Both the position numbers and the translations under genes were made by a program. 64,000 bases of DNA from Chrysaora quinquecirrha (taxonomy: Eukaryota; Cnidaria; Scyphozoa; Semaeostomeae; Pelagiidae). Shown here in pieces: positions 20,291 to 32,101 of this stretch. Within the stretch, counting starts at the first letter, position 1; every line of letters begins with the position of its first letter. The notes beneath the pieces are model-generated. The model had not been told where the DNA came from, searched no databases, and worked only from the letters and a program-made list of their open reading frames with translations. The stretch is from positions 3,360,394 through 3,424,393 of the forward strand of contig JACTAT010000037.1 of NCBI GenBank assembly GCA_014526335.1. Reading direction: 5' to 3'.

Positions 20291-23200
20291 TCAAATATTA
20301 AATTTAATTGAATTATTTTCTACGCTTGCAATTGTACTATTTACAGTGAAATACTTGAGAGTCTTTCCTCCGTCGATTGATATCGTGTTAAAGGCTATCG
20401 TGATTCGATCTCTGATTACTTTTCTGATTTCGAGGATAATTTGCTTACTACTTTGAAATTTATTATCGTAAACAGTTTTGCATCTGCTATTCCAGATATG
20501 ATAGCAAATTAATTTGATGAGGTACAATAAAAGAGGTCTATAATGATAACTAACAGAGGAGGGAAGGATGCGCAAGAAAACAGTTTCCGTTGTCAAATCA
20601 AAACTGCTGGTACCAAGAGATTGCAAAATTTCTTTAAAGTTAATCCAGGTCTCTATAGCAACAGGGCATTCCAAAAACACGTGCTCTATGGTTTCAGCTT
20701 TATTACAGCGTTTACATAGACCATCGGTTTTAAGGCCCCAGGATTTGAGATAATCTAAAGTTTTCAAAACGCGATGGGTAATTTTCCAGGAAACATCATT
20801 TTCGTATCCTGTAGATAGGCCGTGAAGAGAAGAGGACCAGATAACATTCCAAGGGAGGTTGCGTGATTGGACGACGATCTCCCAGGTTTGTTGGGATCGA
20901 GGTTCAATCTGCAACCTATTTAATATAAGTTTATATAAATTACGTACATTTAAGCTATCAGAATTAAATGATTTTATATCAGCACTAAGCTTATTTACAA
21001 GCGACAGCAAAATATCGTAGAGGGGAGGACGATATAGGGAATTTGGAGTGTTATTACTTCTAAGAAAGGACCATAAGGTAGAGTATTTTGAAAGAGTGCG
21101 AGCAATCCAATAGCGAGCAAGGAAAATCCATTTAACAGTTGCTCCTTGATCGCAAATTGTGTGTAAGGAGCGCAGAAGGAGGGCTTGATTCTTCAGCCGG
21201 AGGTTAATGAGGCCTAAGCCCCCTTTATCTCGGGGTTGGTAGATGACTTCTCGTTTGACGAGTTCATTTTTAGAAGACCATAAGAAGTTGAATACAAGGG
21301 TATAGATCCTTGTTAAGATATTAGGAGGAACAGGATAGACAGTAGAGCGGTAAATAAGACCGGAAAGACCAAGTGTGTTGATTATCATTACTTTTCCATG
21401 TAATGATAGGGATCGATTCGACCAAGCATGGAGACGTTGCTCCAGTTTGTTGACACGTTTATTAAAAGCATCATGGATTGCCTCATTTGAGCCGAAAGAG
21501 ACACCAAGGATTTCAATGTCCTCAGAAGTCCAGTTTAGTTCTGGGACAGAGCGTGAAGCGCAACCTTTATATTTCCCGAACCAGACTCCTTCGGATTTCC
21601 CTTTCGAGAAATTTACTTTGAGCCTGATCCAGCTTCAAAGTCGCGGACGGATTTGAAAGCTTCCTTTACTGAATTATCGTCAGTGACAAGGATGGTCGTG
21701 TCATCCGCATATTGGCTGATTTTAGCCGGTGAAGCGGAGCCAGGAAGTGGTAATCCAGATACAAGATTATTATTTCGAACAGCGTTACCGAGCGTTTCTG
21801 CTACCAAACAGTACAATAAAGGAGAAAGAGGGCATCCTTGGCGGACCCCTCTTTGGAGAAGAAATTTTCTGGAAGAATGACCGTTATTTAGGACACATGA
21901 CGACACGTTCTTGTAGATTGTCGTGATGAAGCTGATGAAGACGGGTCCGAAATTCATACGCTTCATAATTTTATTGAGAAAATCCCAATTTACACGATCA
22001 AAGGCTTTCTCTTGATCGACTTTGATAATCGCTAGGGGTAGATTCTTTTGTTCAGCGTAAGAGATTGAATCTCTTACTAGAAAAAGGTTATCAAAGATAG
22101 TTCTTCCGGGGACGCAACAGGTTTGGTCCTCGTTCAATATAGAAGGAAGAACGGTTTTAAGGCGGTTTGCAAGGGCTTTAGTGCCAATTTTATAATCAAC
22201 ATTAAGGAGAGATATCGGACGCCAATTTTGAGGTCGAGTTTGTCTCCTTTTTGAACAAAAGAGATATCAATGCAAGTCTCATGGACTCGGGGAGCAAACC
22301 AGAGTAAAGGGAGTAATTGAGAACATCAACAAGATCGGAGCCGAGTATTGGCCAGAAAGTTTTGTAAAATTCTGAAGGAAGGCCATCAGAGCCGGGCGAT
22401 TTTTGCCCCTTCATTGAGGACAGAGCATCGTAACATGATTGTGAATCAAGTTTAATCTCTAAAGAGTCCCTTTCTTCGGGTGATAGACGTTTTCGATTTG
22501 CGAAAGAAGAAATTCTTGAGCTGCAAGATCAGGATTTGAGTGGAGGTAACGGTTCTGCCATCGCATTTTAATGCAGAAATGACTTTAGAACTTTGGCGAG
22601 AATTTTCCAAAGAGTAAGAGTATTTGGAAGGCTTTTCAAACTCTGTGTAGAAGCCTTCCTTTGAACGAATTCTTGCACCATGAACAAGAGTGTTATCAAG
22701 GTCTGTAATGTCAGACTTTATAGCCTCGATTGCATCTAAAACAGGCCTAGAAGGCTTTAACCAAACCCCGGACCCTTTTTCAAAGAGTTCGAGTCTAAAC
22801 GAGATGCTTGGAGCATCATGATCGGAATAGGGAAAAACACTATGTTTGAATAACTACAATTACGAAAAATATCTCCAGACACATAAAATTTGTCTAACTG
22901 ACACGAGATAGAACCATCAGGGTTGGTCCATGTGAAATTTCGTGTTGACGGATTTAAATGTCGGAAAACGTCCTTAAAATCGTACGTAAGATTGAGCAGT
23001 TGCAAGGCTTTTAAAGCTGTTATTGCTAAATCGGAGTCTCCACCGTTTTTATCTAAAAGGAGTCTTCGATGCAGTTAAAATCTCCACCAAAACTGTAGGG
23101 ATGCCCCTTTCAGAACAGCGTGCAAAGATTCAAAAAAGTCTTTACGTTGAGAAACATGGTTAGGCGCATAAATGTTGCAGAATTGAATATGTGCCTCACC

Positions 23201-23497
23201 AAAGTCGCATATGAGATTCAAATACCGTCCAGCGAGATCGTGGGATTGAGAAATTAATTTGAAATTTGATCTGCGAGAGAAAAGCGTACAAACTCCTGCG
23301 CTGTGGTTGTTGCCAGGCGACAAAAACACTTGGCCATCCCATTCCTGTTTTAACAGATCAAGATCAGCCGAGGAAAGGTGTGTTTCTTGCAAGAAGATAA
23401 CGTCCTGTTTTTGGTTTTTAACCCACTGGAGTATGGTCTGACGTTTGCGAAAATCCTTCAGACCATGAGAATTTATTGTTATGCATTTCAAGTTCAT
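20291..23497 (-). pseudogene. U2 LINE ORF2 (APE-RT), broken
   Basis: Starts M-N-L-K-C-I-T-I-N-S-H-G with the APE motif L-Q-E-T-H-L. RT motifs: Q-K-S-P-G-S-D-G-L-P (about 22410), F-D-R-V-N-W (about 22000), R-Q-G-C-P-L-S-P-L-L (about 21840), Y-A-D-D (about 21710). A C-terminal motif reads C-K-R-C...H-V-F-L-E-C. It is broken by at least four frameshifts and a deletion of about 240 bp near 22760 that removes the segment between APE and RT present in the copy at 27055-30546. Inactive. Confidence 0.88.
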
Positions 23498-23608
23498 GGT
23501 TAGACTATTTTAGTGTCTGGGGATATTTTATTTAAAAAATTGCTAGGCAATGATATATACGGATACAGACAAATTGCGAATATTTTTATGCGACAGAATA
23601 GTTCATTT

Positions 23609-25084
23609 TTAGTCCTTATTATTATTAAATTTATTTGTAATTCTACTTACAAAGGACTCTGACTTCTTCTTCGGAGGACGGGTGGAGCTTTTCTTCTTCT
23701 CGTTGTTCACAATCACGCTTCCAACTGTTGAAGACCCAGACGATTCATCGAGGGGACGCTTGGAAGAACTGCTTGCGTCGGAATGAACAGCAGTCTCTTG
23801 CTGTGATGGTTTCGTGCTAGTTGGCTTTGGAGGGAGATTTGGTTTTCGGGAGGGTTTTCTTGGAGGTCTTTGGGGTTTGGGTGGTTCAGAAGGTGGAATG
23901 GTTGCTTGGTCAGACGGTGAAGTGGTTTGTGATGTTGTTGAAGGATTCAAGTGGACTTTGGGTGGTTTCTTGCTAAAGAGCTCCTCCAGAGAGTCAGGTT
24001 GTGTGTCTGAAAACAATGTGGGAGATGAAGTGAATGAGAAAGTTAGTGGTGGTTTGGGTTGGTTGAATGCGATATTTGCAAATGGGTTGGGTGGGGTAGG
24101 ATCAGATAGGGTGGATGGCGTTGGGTCTTCTTTGGTGTTTGGAGCAAGAGTGGGTGAATCCTTTTCCGGATCGCTTTGCTCCTCATCATCATCGTCATCA
24201 TCAGCCTCGTTGCCGTCATCTTTGTCTTCATCCGCATCTTCCTCATTATCTTCATTCGTCTCATCTTCTTCCGGAGCTTGGCTTTCGCCTTCCGCTGCCA
24301 TGACTTGACTGTGGATATCCATTCCAAAATTGTCGAAATCCTCTTCGTGAGGCGTCCACTCGACACACTCAGAAATGTCATGCCGGGCAGAGCCACATAT
24401 CGCGCAAATTTTGTTCAGAGGACAAGCTGTGATGGTGTGGTCCATTTTGCCACAGTTGAAGCAACGGGAACGGCGGCAATTACTTGCATTGTGACCTAGC
24501 TGGTCGCATCTTCTGCATGTCTCCGGCTGGCCAGTGTAACGAACACGGAAAGATTCGCTACCAAAGTGAATGAATGAAGGGATAGCTTGCCTGAGATTCA
24601 TTCGCAGATGACGAATTCCATTCTCACATTCTGGCATCAGAGCATGGTGACCTCGGCGGATGCTAAGAACCTTACCATACCTCTCAAGCTTTCGGACGAC
24701 GGCGTCATCATGCAGCTCAAAGGGAACGCTGTAAACATTCACAAAGGCGATTGTGGAGGCTGGATCAAAAATCCCTAGAGTTTCACCAGAACGGACTTTG
24801 ACGGCTGCAAACTTCATGATCTTTTTCTTTTCTTCAGGATCTTTAGTTGTGATAATGATATCGCCACTGGTGCTTTTCGATAAGGAAATAGGACGTAACT
24901 CGAAGATGTCCTGGCAGATTTCGTAAATTTCCTTTGGATCCACTTTACAGCCTGTTGGCACTCGTAGAGAGACGGAGTTGGGACGTTTTAGTCTGCCAAA
25001 GGCACCAGTTGCCGTAGGAAAGGAATTTGCTTGTGAATACATGGTAATTCGAGACGATGGAGCAGCAGCAGCAGCATAAGCCAT
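23609..25084 (-). CDS. U2 LINE ORF1, CCHC nucleic-acid-binding protein
   Basis: Intact 491-codon frame. An Ala-rich start (M-A-Y-A-A-A) is followed by a globular region of about residues 35-180 with RRM-like hydrophobic blocks. Three CCHC knuckles lie at about 190-203, 208-221 and 227-240, then an acidic low-complexity stretch (about 265-305), a Pro/Ser/Thr-rich region and a basic C-terminus. It should coat LINE RNA as an RNP component. The stop lies 111 bp before the ORF2 start, so ORF2 needs reinitiation or another mechanism. It is the only complete ORF1 of this family here. The RRM suggestion is weak. Confidence 0.88.
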   Translation of the reverse strand: MAYAAAAAPSSRITMYSQANSFPTATGAFGRLKRPNSVSLRVPTGCKVDPKEIYEICQDIFELRPISLSKSTSGDIIITTKDPEEKKKIMKFAAVKVRSGETLGIFDPASTIAFVNVYSVPFELHDDAVVRKLERYGKVLSIRRGHHALMPECENGIRHLRMNLRQAIPSFIHFGSESFRVRYTGQPETCRRCDQLGHNASNCRRSRCFNCGKMDHTITACPLNKICAICGSARHDISECVEWTPHEEDFDNFGMDIHSQVMAAEGESQAPEEDETNEDNEEDADEDKDDGNEADDDDDDEEQSDPEKDSPTLAPNTKEDPTPSTLSDPTPPNPFANIAFNQPKPPLTFSFTSSPTLFSDTQPDSLEELFSKKPPKVHLNPSTTSQTTSPSDQATIPPSEPPKPQRPPRKPSRKPNLPPKPTSTKPSQQETAVHSDASSSSKRPLDESSGSSTVGSVIVNNEKKKSSTRPPKKKSESFVSRITNKFNNNKD

Positions 25085-25341
25085 GATGATTTAAATCTTG
25101 AAAAAATATTACCACAATAGATATGATTAACCAAAGTCGTTACCACAATAGATGTGATTCAAGAAAATTTTTAACCACAATAGATGCGATTCAGCAAAAT
25201 CTTTAGGTCAGTACAGTCCAAAGGTCACTGCCTGCCAATCAAGAGGCGCCAGGCTATTTATAGCCTAGACTTTTTCACCTTTGCACCCAAAAAACAATGG
25301 GTGCGCTCCTCAGTTTCCGGTTGTGGCTCAAACGAGTAGAG
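25085..25341 (-). promoter_or_regulatory. U2 LINE 5' UTR with repeats and TATA palindrome
   Basis: Three imperfect repeats of 31-32 bp (25110-25204) share ATCTATTGTGGT. Upstream in sense lies the palindrome AGGCTATAAATAGCCT (25251-25266), which contains a TATA-box-like core, and a hairpin GCACCC...GGGTGC (25283-25304). An internal promoter is possible; so is transcription from the U2 promoter. Neither can be decided from sequence. Confidence 0.4.
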
Positions 25342-25366
25342 CTTAGCCAAAAGGCCGAGAAGCGAT
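25342..25366 (-). pseudogene. U2: U2 5' fragment (nt 1-25), LINE junction
   Basis: Ends GGCTAAG exactly as in the second U2 LINE insertion at 31802-31826. Confidence 0.92.
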
Positions 25367-25522
25367 AACGAACTAGTCTTCGCTTCAGGCCGCGTCTCCA
25401 CACGTGTTGCAATCACACGTGGGTGCAGGACAGCGACACGGAATTGCCAGTCAGTGCGTGTGCAATACCTGGCTGGCTACGCTACGTCGGTTTGAAAAGA
25501 AGGACTGCAATTGCAAAAAGTG

Positions 25523-25642
25523 AAGCCTACAACACCAGGTGTTCCCAGGCGGTCACCCATCCAGGTACTGACCTGGCCCGACCATGCTTGACTGCGGTGA
25601 TCGGACGAGAACCGGTATATTCATGGTGGTATGGTCGTAGGC
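25523..25642 (-). rRNA. 5S rRNA: 5S rRNA
   Basis: Full 120 nt, consensus sequence, T5 terminator run. Confidence 0.97.
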
Positions 25643-26079
25643 GAAAGCTAGAGGGCCGAATGTGCATGACACTACAGGCTAGAGACGCAGAAGTGTGCAC
25701 ATGCACATGTACGTACGTATACGGCTTGATGCGTACGAAGTGGGTTGATGGAGGTAGATCTTCGTGGGAGTGCAGTGCTGCTGAGAAGGTGTGGTGAGTA
25801 CCCTGGCCAGTTGGAATAGTGGGCGTGGCATTCGTGGAAGCCCAGCTTGCTCTTTAATAGTGTTGCAAAGGATGGGCTTCCGGTTGCGGCTGTACGAATG
25901 TGGTAAAGGTTGGTGCATCTTCCGGCATCTGGAGCGAAAGATGTGGAAAACGGCAAACGGTCGGTAACTTGCACACTCTTTGTAGAGTAGGGGAATTTTT
26001 GTGTCGAGAGATGCCTGGTATCTGGCAAGTCGTGGTGGTGTTCTGACATGTATGCAGAATTTGACATTAGTACTATTGG

Positions 26080-26081
26080 AA

Positions 26082-26117
<36 letters not shown>

Positions 26118-26243
26118 ATTGTACGGTCGAGTTACCAACGTTTGCGGTAATCGCAGGGGTCAGCCAAACCGAACTGCAATGGAAAGGCCTCGCCCTGGAA
26201 GAATCTCCTTGTTGATCAAGATGTCTTCCCGTCAGGTAAGTAT
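26080..26243 (-). ncRNA. U1: U1 snRNA
   Basis: Complete; the GGG variant at nt 14-16 makes it one base shorter than the 19327-19491 copy. Confidence 0.95.
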
Positions 26244-26597
26244 GCAGGATTTTTCTAGCAGAGGAGCGTCGTCCAGGAACTTCTCGTTTCAACTGTGGTA
26301 CATTGGCAACAGACCACAAGTGAAAGGCTGGCACTTCCATTCCGTTGAGATCGGCAAGGGATGAGAACAGATTCGGTAAGACTCGTCGCGGTTGGAACTT
26401 TCAGCACTAGTGCTATGCGATGGTGAATGGTGGAAATAATAAGACAAAGCAAATGCTGTTTCCTGTATAATAATTGTTGATGCGGTGCAATGTGAGAGAT
26501 GGATGGCTAACACATCCGCAAGACGATGACGACAGAAAGAGATGTGAGGATGAAGAAGGTTTTTCTGTGTTGCTTGTTTTACACTTCAAGATGAGGG

Positions 26598-26749
26598 GGG
26601 TGGGCCATCCATGGCGGCACTGCAATACCAGGACAACCCGTGTCCGGGGTGAAGCAAGCTTCAGACCCACGGACCAATTCCAAAAATCAGTTTAATATTT
26701 GAGCACCCTTGGGTGCATATCAGATATTAAGCTGATAAGAACAGATACT
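26598..26749 (-). pseudogene. U2: U2 3' portion (nt 35 onward), LINE junction
   Basis: Same split point as 19856-19997; one extra G in the G run beyond the mature 3' end. Confidence 0.92.
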
Positions 26750-27054
26750 TTTTTTTTTTTTTTTTTTTCTTCATTTTATATTATTTGGAGGTGCCCCCTG
26801 TTAAGCAGTAGGTACACCTCCAGGCCCCCCATAGATATGGCAAGGGCAGTGTACATGGAATCAGATTAATTACAATATAATTCTTAATGACTAGTGGTAA
26901 GGGTAAAAATAATTAAATACAATAATAATGAAATTAATTCCAAGGCAACTCTCTAATGCAACTTATTACAATCTTCAGTAATGGTTCGAAGTTCAGTTTT
27001 TCATTGAACCGTGGTGACTAGCCTAAAAATCTGTGTTGTTGTCCGTTTTGCTAA

Positions 27055-30000
27055 TCAAATGTTGAATTTAATTAAATTATTTTCAACATAAGCTATAATA
27101 CTATTTACTGTAAACGAGCGCAGTGATTTTCCTCCATCTAGGAAGGAACAATTAAAGGCTACAGTTATTCTATCTCGAATGATTTTTCTGATTTCAAATA
27201 TAATTTGCTTACTCGTTTGAAATTGCTTATCATAAACAGATATGCATCTACTGTTCCATATATGGTAGCAGATTAGTTTGACGAGATATAAAAGCAGAGG
27301 TCTGCAGTGATAACTAACAGCAGTGGGAAAGATCCGGAGGAAAACAGTTTCCGTTGTCAAATCAAAATCTGTTGTACCAAGAGACTGTAAGATTTCTTTG
27401 AAATTTACCCAAGTTTCTATCGCAACCGGGCACTCTAAAAAGACATGCTCGATCGTTTCAGGTAGGCTACACCTTTTGCAGAGGCCATCAATTTTTAAGC
27501 CCCATGACTTGAGGTAGTCCAATGTTTTCAAGACACGATGGGTAATTTTCCAAGACACATCATTTTCGTAACCGGTGGAAAGGCCATGAAGGGAAGATAA
27601 CCAGATACATTTCCAAGGAAGGTTTTGACACTGAAGAACAATCTCCCATGTTTCTTGGGACCGAGGTTCAAGAATAAAGCTGTTTAAAATAAGTTTGTAG
27701 AGATTACGAACGTTAAAACCATCGGAATTCAGCGATCTAATATCATTGCTGAATCTATCTACAAGTGATAGCAAGGTATCATATAAGGGAGGGCGGTAAA
27801 GAGAGTTTGGGGTGCTATTGCTTCTAAGGAAAGACCACAGCGTTGAATATTTGGCCAGGCTGCGAGCTATCCAGTATCGGGCAAGATATATCCACTTCAC
27901 ATTTGCGCTCTGGTCACCAATTGTCTTCAAGGAGCGCAATAAGAGAGCTTGGTTTTTCAAACGGAGATTGATAAGGCCTAGCCCTCCTTTATCTCGAGGT
28001 TGGAAGAGCAGGTCACGTTTCACGAGCTCATTTTTCGAAGACCACAGAAAGTTAAAAATTAGTGTGTGAATCCTAGTCAAGATATCTGGGGGAACACAAT
28101 AAACTGTTGAAAGATAAATAAGACCAGAAAGACCAAGTGTGTTAATTATCATGGTTTTTCCGTAGAGAGAAAGAGAGCGATGAGACCAGGCTGAAAGGCG
28201 TTGTTCTAGCTTGTTGACCCGTTGAGAAAAAGCGTCATGGATTGCTTCTTTGCATCCAAAGGGGACTCCAAGGATTTCTAAATTGTCAGTAACCCAGTGT
28301 AGTTCCGGGGCCGAGCGGGAGGAGCAACCTTTAAATTTTCCAAACCAGATGCCTTCTGATTTTCCTTTAGAAAAATTAACTTTGGACCCTGATCCGGACT
28401 CAAAGAGGCGGACGGACTCAAAGGTTTCCCTGACAGAGTTGTCATCAGAGACAAAGATGGTGGTATCATCGGCATATTGGCTAATTTTTGCCATTGTTGG
28501 AGTTCCAGGTAACAACATTCCAGACACACGATTGTTTGTTCGAACTGCATTGCCTAGAGTCTCGGCAACTAAGCAGTAGAGTAGGGGAGAAAGAGGACAT
28601 CCTTGGCGGACTCCTCGATGGAGCTGGAATTTTCTTGATGAGTAACCATTGTTCAACACGCAAGAGGAGACACTGTTGTACAGAGTTTCTATGAAACTAA
28701 TGAAAACAGGTCCGAAGTTCATCTGGACCATTATTTTGTTCAAGAAGTCCCAATTCACACGGTCAAAGGCCTTTTCTTGATCAACTTTGATCAAAGCCAA
28801 GGGAAGATTCTTTTGTTCTGCATACAAGATGGAGTCTCTAACTAAGAAAAGATTGTCAAAAATGGTTCGACCGGGGACACAGCATGTTTGATCCTCATTC
28901 AGGATCGAAGGGAGGACAGCTTTTAGACGGTTGGACAGAGCTTTGGTGCCAATTTTATAGTCTACATTAAGAAGAGAGATTGGGCGCCAGTTTTTCAAAT
29001 CGAGCCTGTCGCCCTTTTTAAATAAAAGAGAGATCATAGCTAACCTCATGGATTCGGAAAGCAAACCTGAGTAAAGAGCATAATTCAAGACTGCAACAAG
29101 GTCTTCTCCTATAATAGGCCAGAAAGTTTTGTAAAACTCCGCAGGAAGGCCATCGGACCCTGGCGACTTTTGGCTCTTCATGGAGGAAAGTGCACTATGG
29201 CAAGTTTCTAAATCAAGCTTGACTTCCAATGAATCTTTTTCGTCTTGAGAGAGCTTTTTGGTAATTTGAGAGAGGAGACGCTCTTGAGCAATCAAGTCTG
29301 GTTGCTCAGCAGTATAGAGATTTTCATAAAACTGAGCACAGTTTTCTAAGATAGCATAACTAGAAGTAACAGAGCCATCTTCACTTTTCAAAGCAGAGAT
29401 GACTTTGGAGCTTTGTCGCGAATTTTCTAATGAGAAGAAGTATTTTGAAGGCTTCTCAAACTCAGTGTAGAAACGTTCTTTTGAACGTATTTTAGCACCT
29501 TGAACAAGAGAGTTGTCAAGCTCAGTAATATCAGATTTGATGACGTCAATAGCTTCCTTATTAGCCTTGGAAGGCTTTAAGGCGTTAAGATGCTTGAGTT
29601 TTTTCTCTAAGTCGGCTCGCCTTTTGCGACGTTCTCTTGCTAAACGTTTGGAGAATTTCATGGCAATGTGTTTGATTTTACGCTTGCCAATATCCCACCA
29701 GGCATTTAAGTCACGGAAATCTATCTTCCGTAGTTGCCAATGGGACCAGAAGGATTTAATTTTCTCGACAAATACAGGATTTTCTAAAAGGGACGTATTA
29801 AATTTCCAAACACCCGGGCCCTTTTTCAAAGAGTTCGGGAGCCTAAAGGAGATACTTGGAGCATCATGATCAGAATACGGAAAAAACACTATATGAGAAT
29901 TACTACAATTACCGAAAATATCTGCAGACACATAAAACTTGTCTAACCGACAAGAGATAGAACCGTCTGGGTTTGTCCAGGTGAAATCTCGCGTTGACGG

Positions 30001-30546
30001 GTTTAAGTGCCGAAAGACGTCCTTTAGATCATACGTGATATTAAGCTGTTGCAACGCTTTCAGAGCTGTAACTGCTAAGTCGGAGTCACCACCATTTTTA
30101 TCCAAAAGGAGTCTTCAACACAGTTAAAGTCTCCTCCAAAACAGTAGGGACACCTCCTTTCAGAACAGAGTTTAAAGTCTCAAAAACTCTTTGCGTTGAG
30201 AAACGTGGTTTGGCGCGTATACATTGCAGAATTGAATGTTGACTTCGCCGAAATCGCAAACAATATTTAAATAGCGGCCAGAGAGGTCGTGCGCTTCAGA
30301 AATAACTTTAAAGTTTGTTCTGGGAGAAAAAAGCGTACACACCCCGGCACTGTGTTGGCTGCCAGGAGACAAAAATACTTGGCCTTCCCAGTCTTTTTTC
30401 AACAGACCAAGATCAGCAGAAGAGAGATGTGTTTCTTGTAAAAAGATGACATCCTGTTTTTGGTTTTTGATCCACTGGAGAATGGTCTGGCGTTTACGAA
30501 AATCCTTCAGACCATGAGTATTGATTGTTATACATTTTAGGTTCAT
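27055..30546 (-). pseudogene. U2 LINE ORF2 (APE-RT), one frameshift
   Basis: Nearly complete. The first 124 codons (30546-30172) hold the APE N-terminus with L-Q-E-T-H-L. A 1-nt deletion in an A run near 30170-30185 shifts frame; the remaining 1016 codons are open. After the shift come G-G-D-F-N and S-D-H-D-A (APE), S-P-G-S-D-G-L-P, F-D-R-V-N-W, R-Q-G-C-P-L-S-P-L-L, the catalytic Y-A-D-D (about 28470) and a C-terminal C-K-R-C...H-V-F-L-E-C motif (about 27490-27440). ORF2 nicks the target and reverse-transcribes the RNA from the nick. Because the only lesion is in a homopolymer, a sequencing error is possible; then this copy would have an intact ORF2. Confidence 0.9.
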
Positions 30547-30618
30547 GGTGACATTGTTTTAGTGTCTGGAGATATTTTATTTAACATATTGCTAAGCAAA
30601 AAGATATATACGGTTTCG

Positions 30619-31801
30619 TTAATCTTTACTAGGATTTAATTTATGCGCTATGCGACTTACGAATGACTGTTCGGCCTTCTTTTTAGGTGGACGTGCTGAA
30701 CTTTTCTTGCCTTGCTTATTCTCAATGACACTGCCCACCGTTGAGGAGCCTGACGACTCGTCATGGGCACGTTTGGATGATGTGCTTGTATCTGAGTGGA
30801 CTGCCTTTTCTTTATCTTCTTGATGATTTGGCTTGCTGGGTTTGGGTGGAGGGATGGGTTTGCGTGAAGCTTTTTTTGGTGGTCTTTGAGGTTTAGGATC
30901 TTCTGCAGTAGGTGTGATGGATTTTTCGGTGTGAGATTGATCAAGAAAAATTTTTGGTGGTTTTTTCTTGAATAAATCGTCCAAGGACTCTTGAGAGAAA
31001 GATGGTGTTTGAGTGGAGAATATGCTTTGAGAGGGTGTGAATGAGAATTTGGTTGTTGGTTGTGTTGGTGTAAAGGAAATGTTGGCAAAAGGATTGACAG
31101 GTGCAGAGCTTGGTGGTTCTGATGGGGTCGGCTCCTCAACAGTGTCAGATGCCAATGCAGAATCTTCTTGCTTTCTTTTCTCACCATCATATGATGTTGC
31201 ATCAGTTTCATTATCCTCGTCTTCCTCATCATCATCAGCAAGATTTCCATCATCGACCTCGTCTGCAGCAGCGTTGTCTTCGTCCTCCTCATTGTTGTTG
31301 CGCTGGTTGATTGTCTCTTCGACTCCAGCTTGGGAATTATATTCCAGGCCAAAGTCGTCGAAATCCTCTTCATGGGGGTCCATTCCACATTCAGTGATGT
31401 CGTGCTGGAAAGAACCGCATATTGCACATACTGGTTGAGGGAACAATTAGCAATTGTGTGGTCTAATTTATTGCAGTTGAAACAGCGCGAACGTTGGCAT
31501 TGACTTGCAGAATGACCATATTGGTCGCATCGGCGACAGGTCTCCAGTTGTCCAGAGTATCGGACACGAAAGGATTCACTACCAAAGTGGATGAAGGATG
31601 GAATGCCTTTATGAAGGTGCATGCGTAGGTGCCTTGCACCATTCTCGCACTCTGGCATGTCTGCATGGTGACCTCTGCGGATGCTATGAACTGTGCCATA
31701 TCGGCTTAGCTTGCGAACAATAGCGTCGTTATGTAGTTCAAATGGTACACTATAAACGTTGACATAGGCAATGACATTTGAGGGGTCAACAATACCAAGA
31801 G
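30619..31801 (-). pseudogene. U2 LINE ORF1, 5'-truncated, frameshifted
   Basis: Begins at the U2 junction with L-G-I-V-D-P, matching about residue 108 of the intact ORF1. Three CCHC knuckles are recognisable (C-R-R-C-D-Q-Y-G-H, C-F-N-C-N-K-L-D-H, C-A-I-C-G-S). A frameshift near 31440 lies just before the third. The acidic and Pro-rich tail is conserved and ends with a basic segment. No start codon. Confidence 0.85.
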
Positions 31802-31826
31802 CTTAGCCAAAAGGCCGAGAAGCGAT
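31802..31826 (-). pseudogene. U2: U2 5' fragment (nt 1-25), LINE junction
   Basis: ATCGCTTCTC to GGCTAAG, then LINE. Confidence 0.92.
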
Positions 31827-31981
31827 AACGAACTAGTCTTCGCTTCAGGCCGCGTCTCCACACGTGTTGCAATCACACGTGGGTGCAGGACAGCGACACG
31901 GAATTGCCAGTCAGTGCGTGTGCAATACCTGGCTGGCTACGCTACGTCGGTTTGAAAAGAAGGACTGCAATTGCAAAAGTG

Positions 31982-32101
31982 AAGCCTACAACACCAGGTG
32001 TTCCCAGGCGGTCACCCATCCAGGTACTGACCTGGCCCGACCATGCTTGACTGCGGTGATCGGACGAGAACCGGTATATTCATGGTGGTATGGTCGTAGG
32101 C
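31982..32101 (-). rRNA. 5S rRNA: 5S rRNA
   Basis: Full 120 nt; T4 terminator run (one T fewer than at 25523). Confidence 0.97.

Larger units (their letters stand above)
19998..25341 (-). mobile_element. U2-specific LINE, full-length (Keno-like)
   Basis: A 5.3-kb element between U2 nt 25 and nt 35 in the same orientation as U2, with a 257-bp 5' UTR, ORF1 with three CCHC knuckles, ORF2 (APE-RT) and a 3' UTR with a hairpin and about 12 A. U2 nt 26-34 are missing at the target. Insertion in U2 and the two-ORF layout match the known Keno lineage of the Tx1 group; the assignment is by feature, without a database search. Confidence 0.9.
25342..26749 (-). repeat. U1-U2-5S array segment
   Basis: One array unit between two U2 LINE insertions: U2 nt 1-25, 154-bp spacer, 5S, U1-5S spacer 25643-26079, U1, U2-U1 spacer 26244-26597, and the 3' portion of the next U2. 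No extra gene in the spacers. Confidence 0.95.
26750..31801 (-). mobile_element. U2-specific LINE, 5'-truncated in ORF1
   Basis: Same family and the same U2 junctions as 19998-25341, but it starts within ORF1 (about codon 95 of the intact copy), so the 5' UTR and ORF1 N-terminus are absent. Despite truncation the 5' junction is again after U2 nt 25. The 3' UTR (26750-27054) holds the GGAGGTG/CACCTCC hairpin and a T run of about 20 (poly(A) in sense). Confidence 0.9.

Noticed and set aside
23814..24499. Plus-strand open frames opposite the U2 LINE ORF1 acidic region
   Set aside because: Shadow frames of low-complexity codons; Ser/Leu-rich antisense only.
26751..26770. Long T runs as pol III terminators or microsatellites
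   Set aside because: They are the poly(A) tails of minus-strand LINEs, directly at target junctions.
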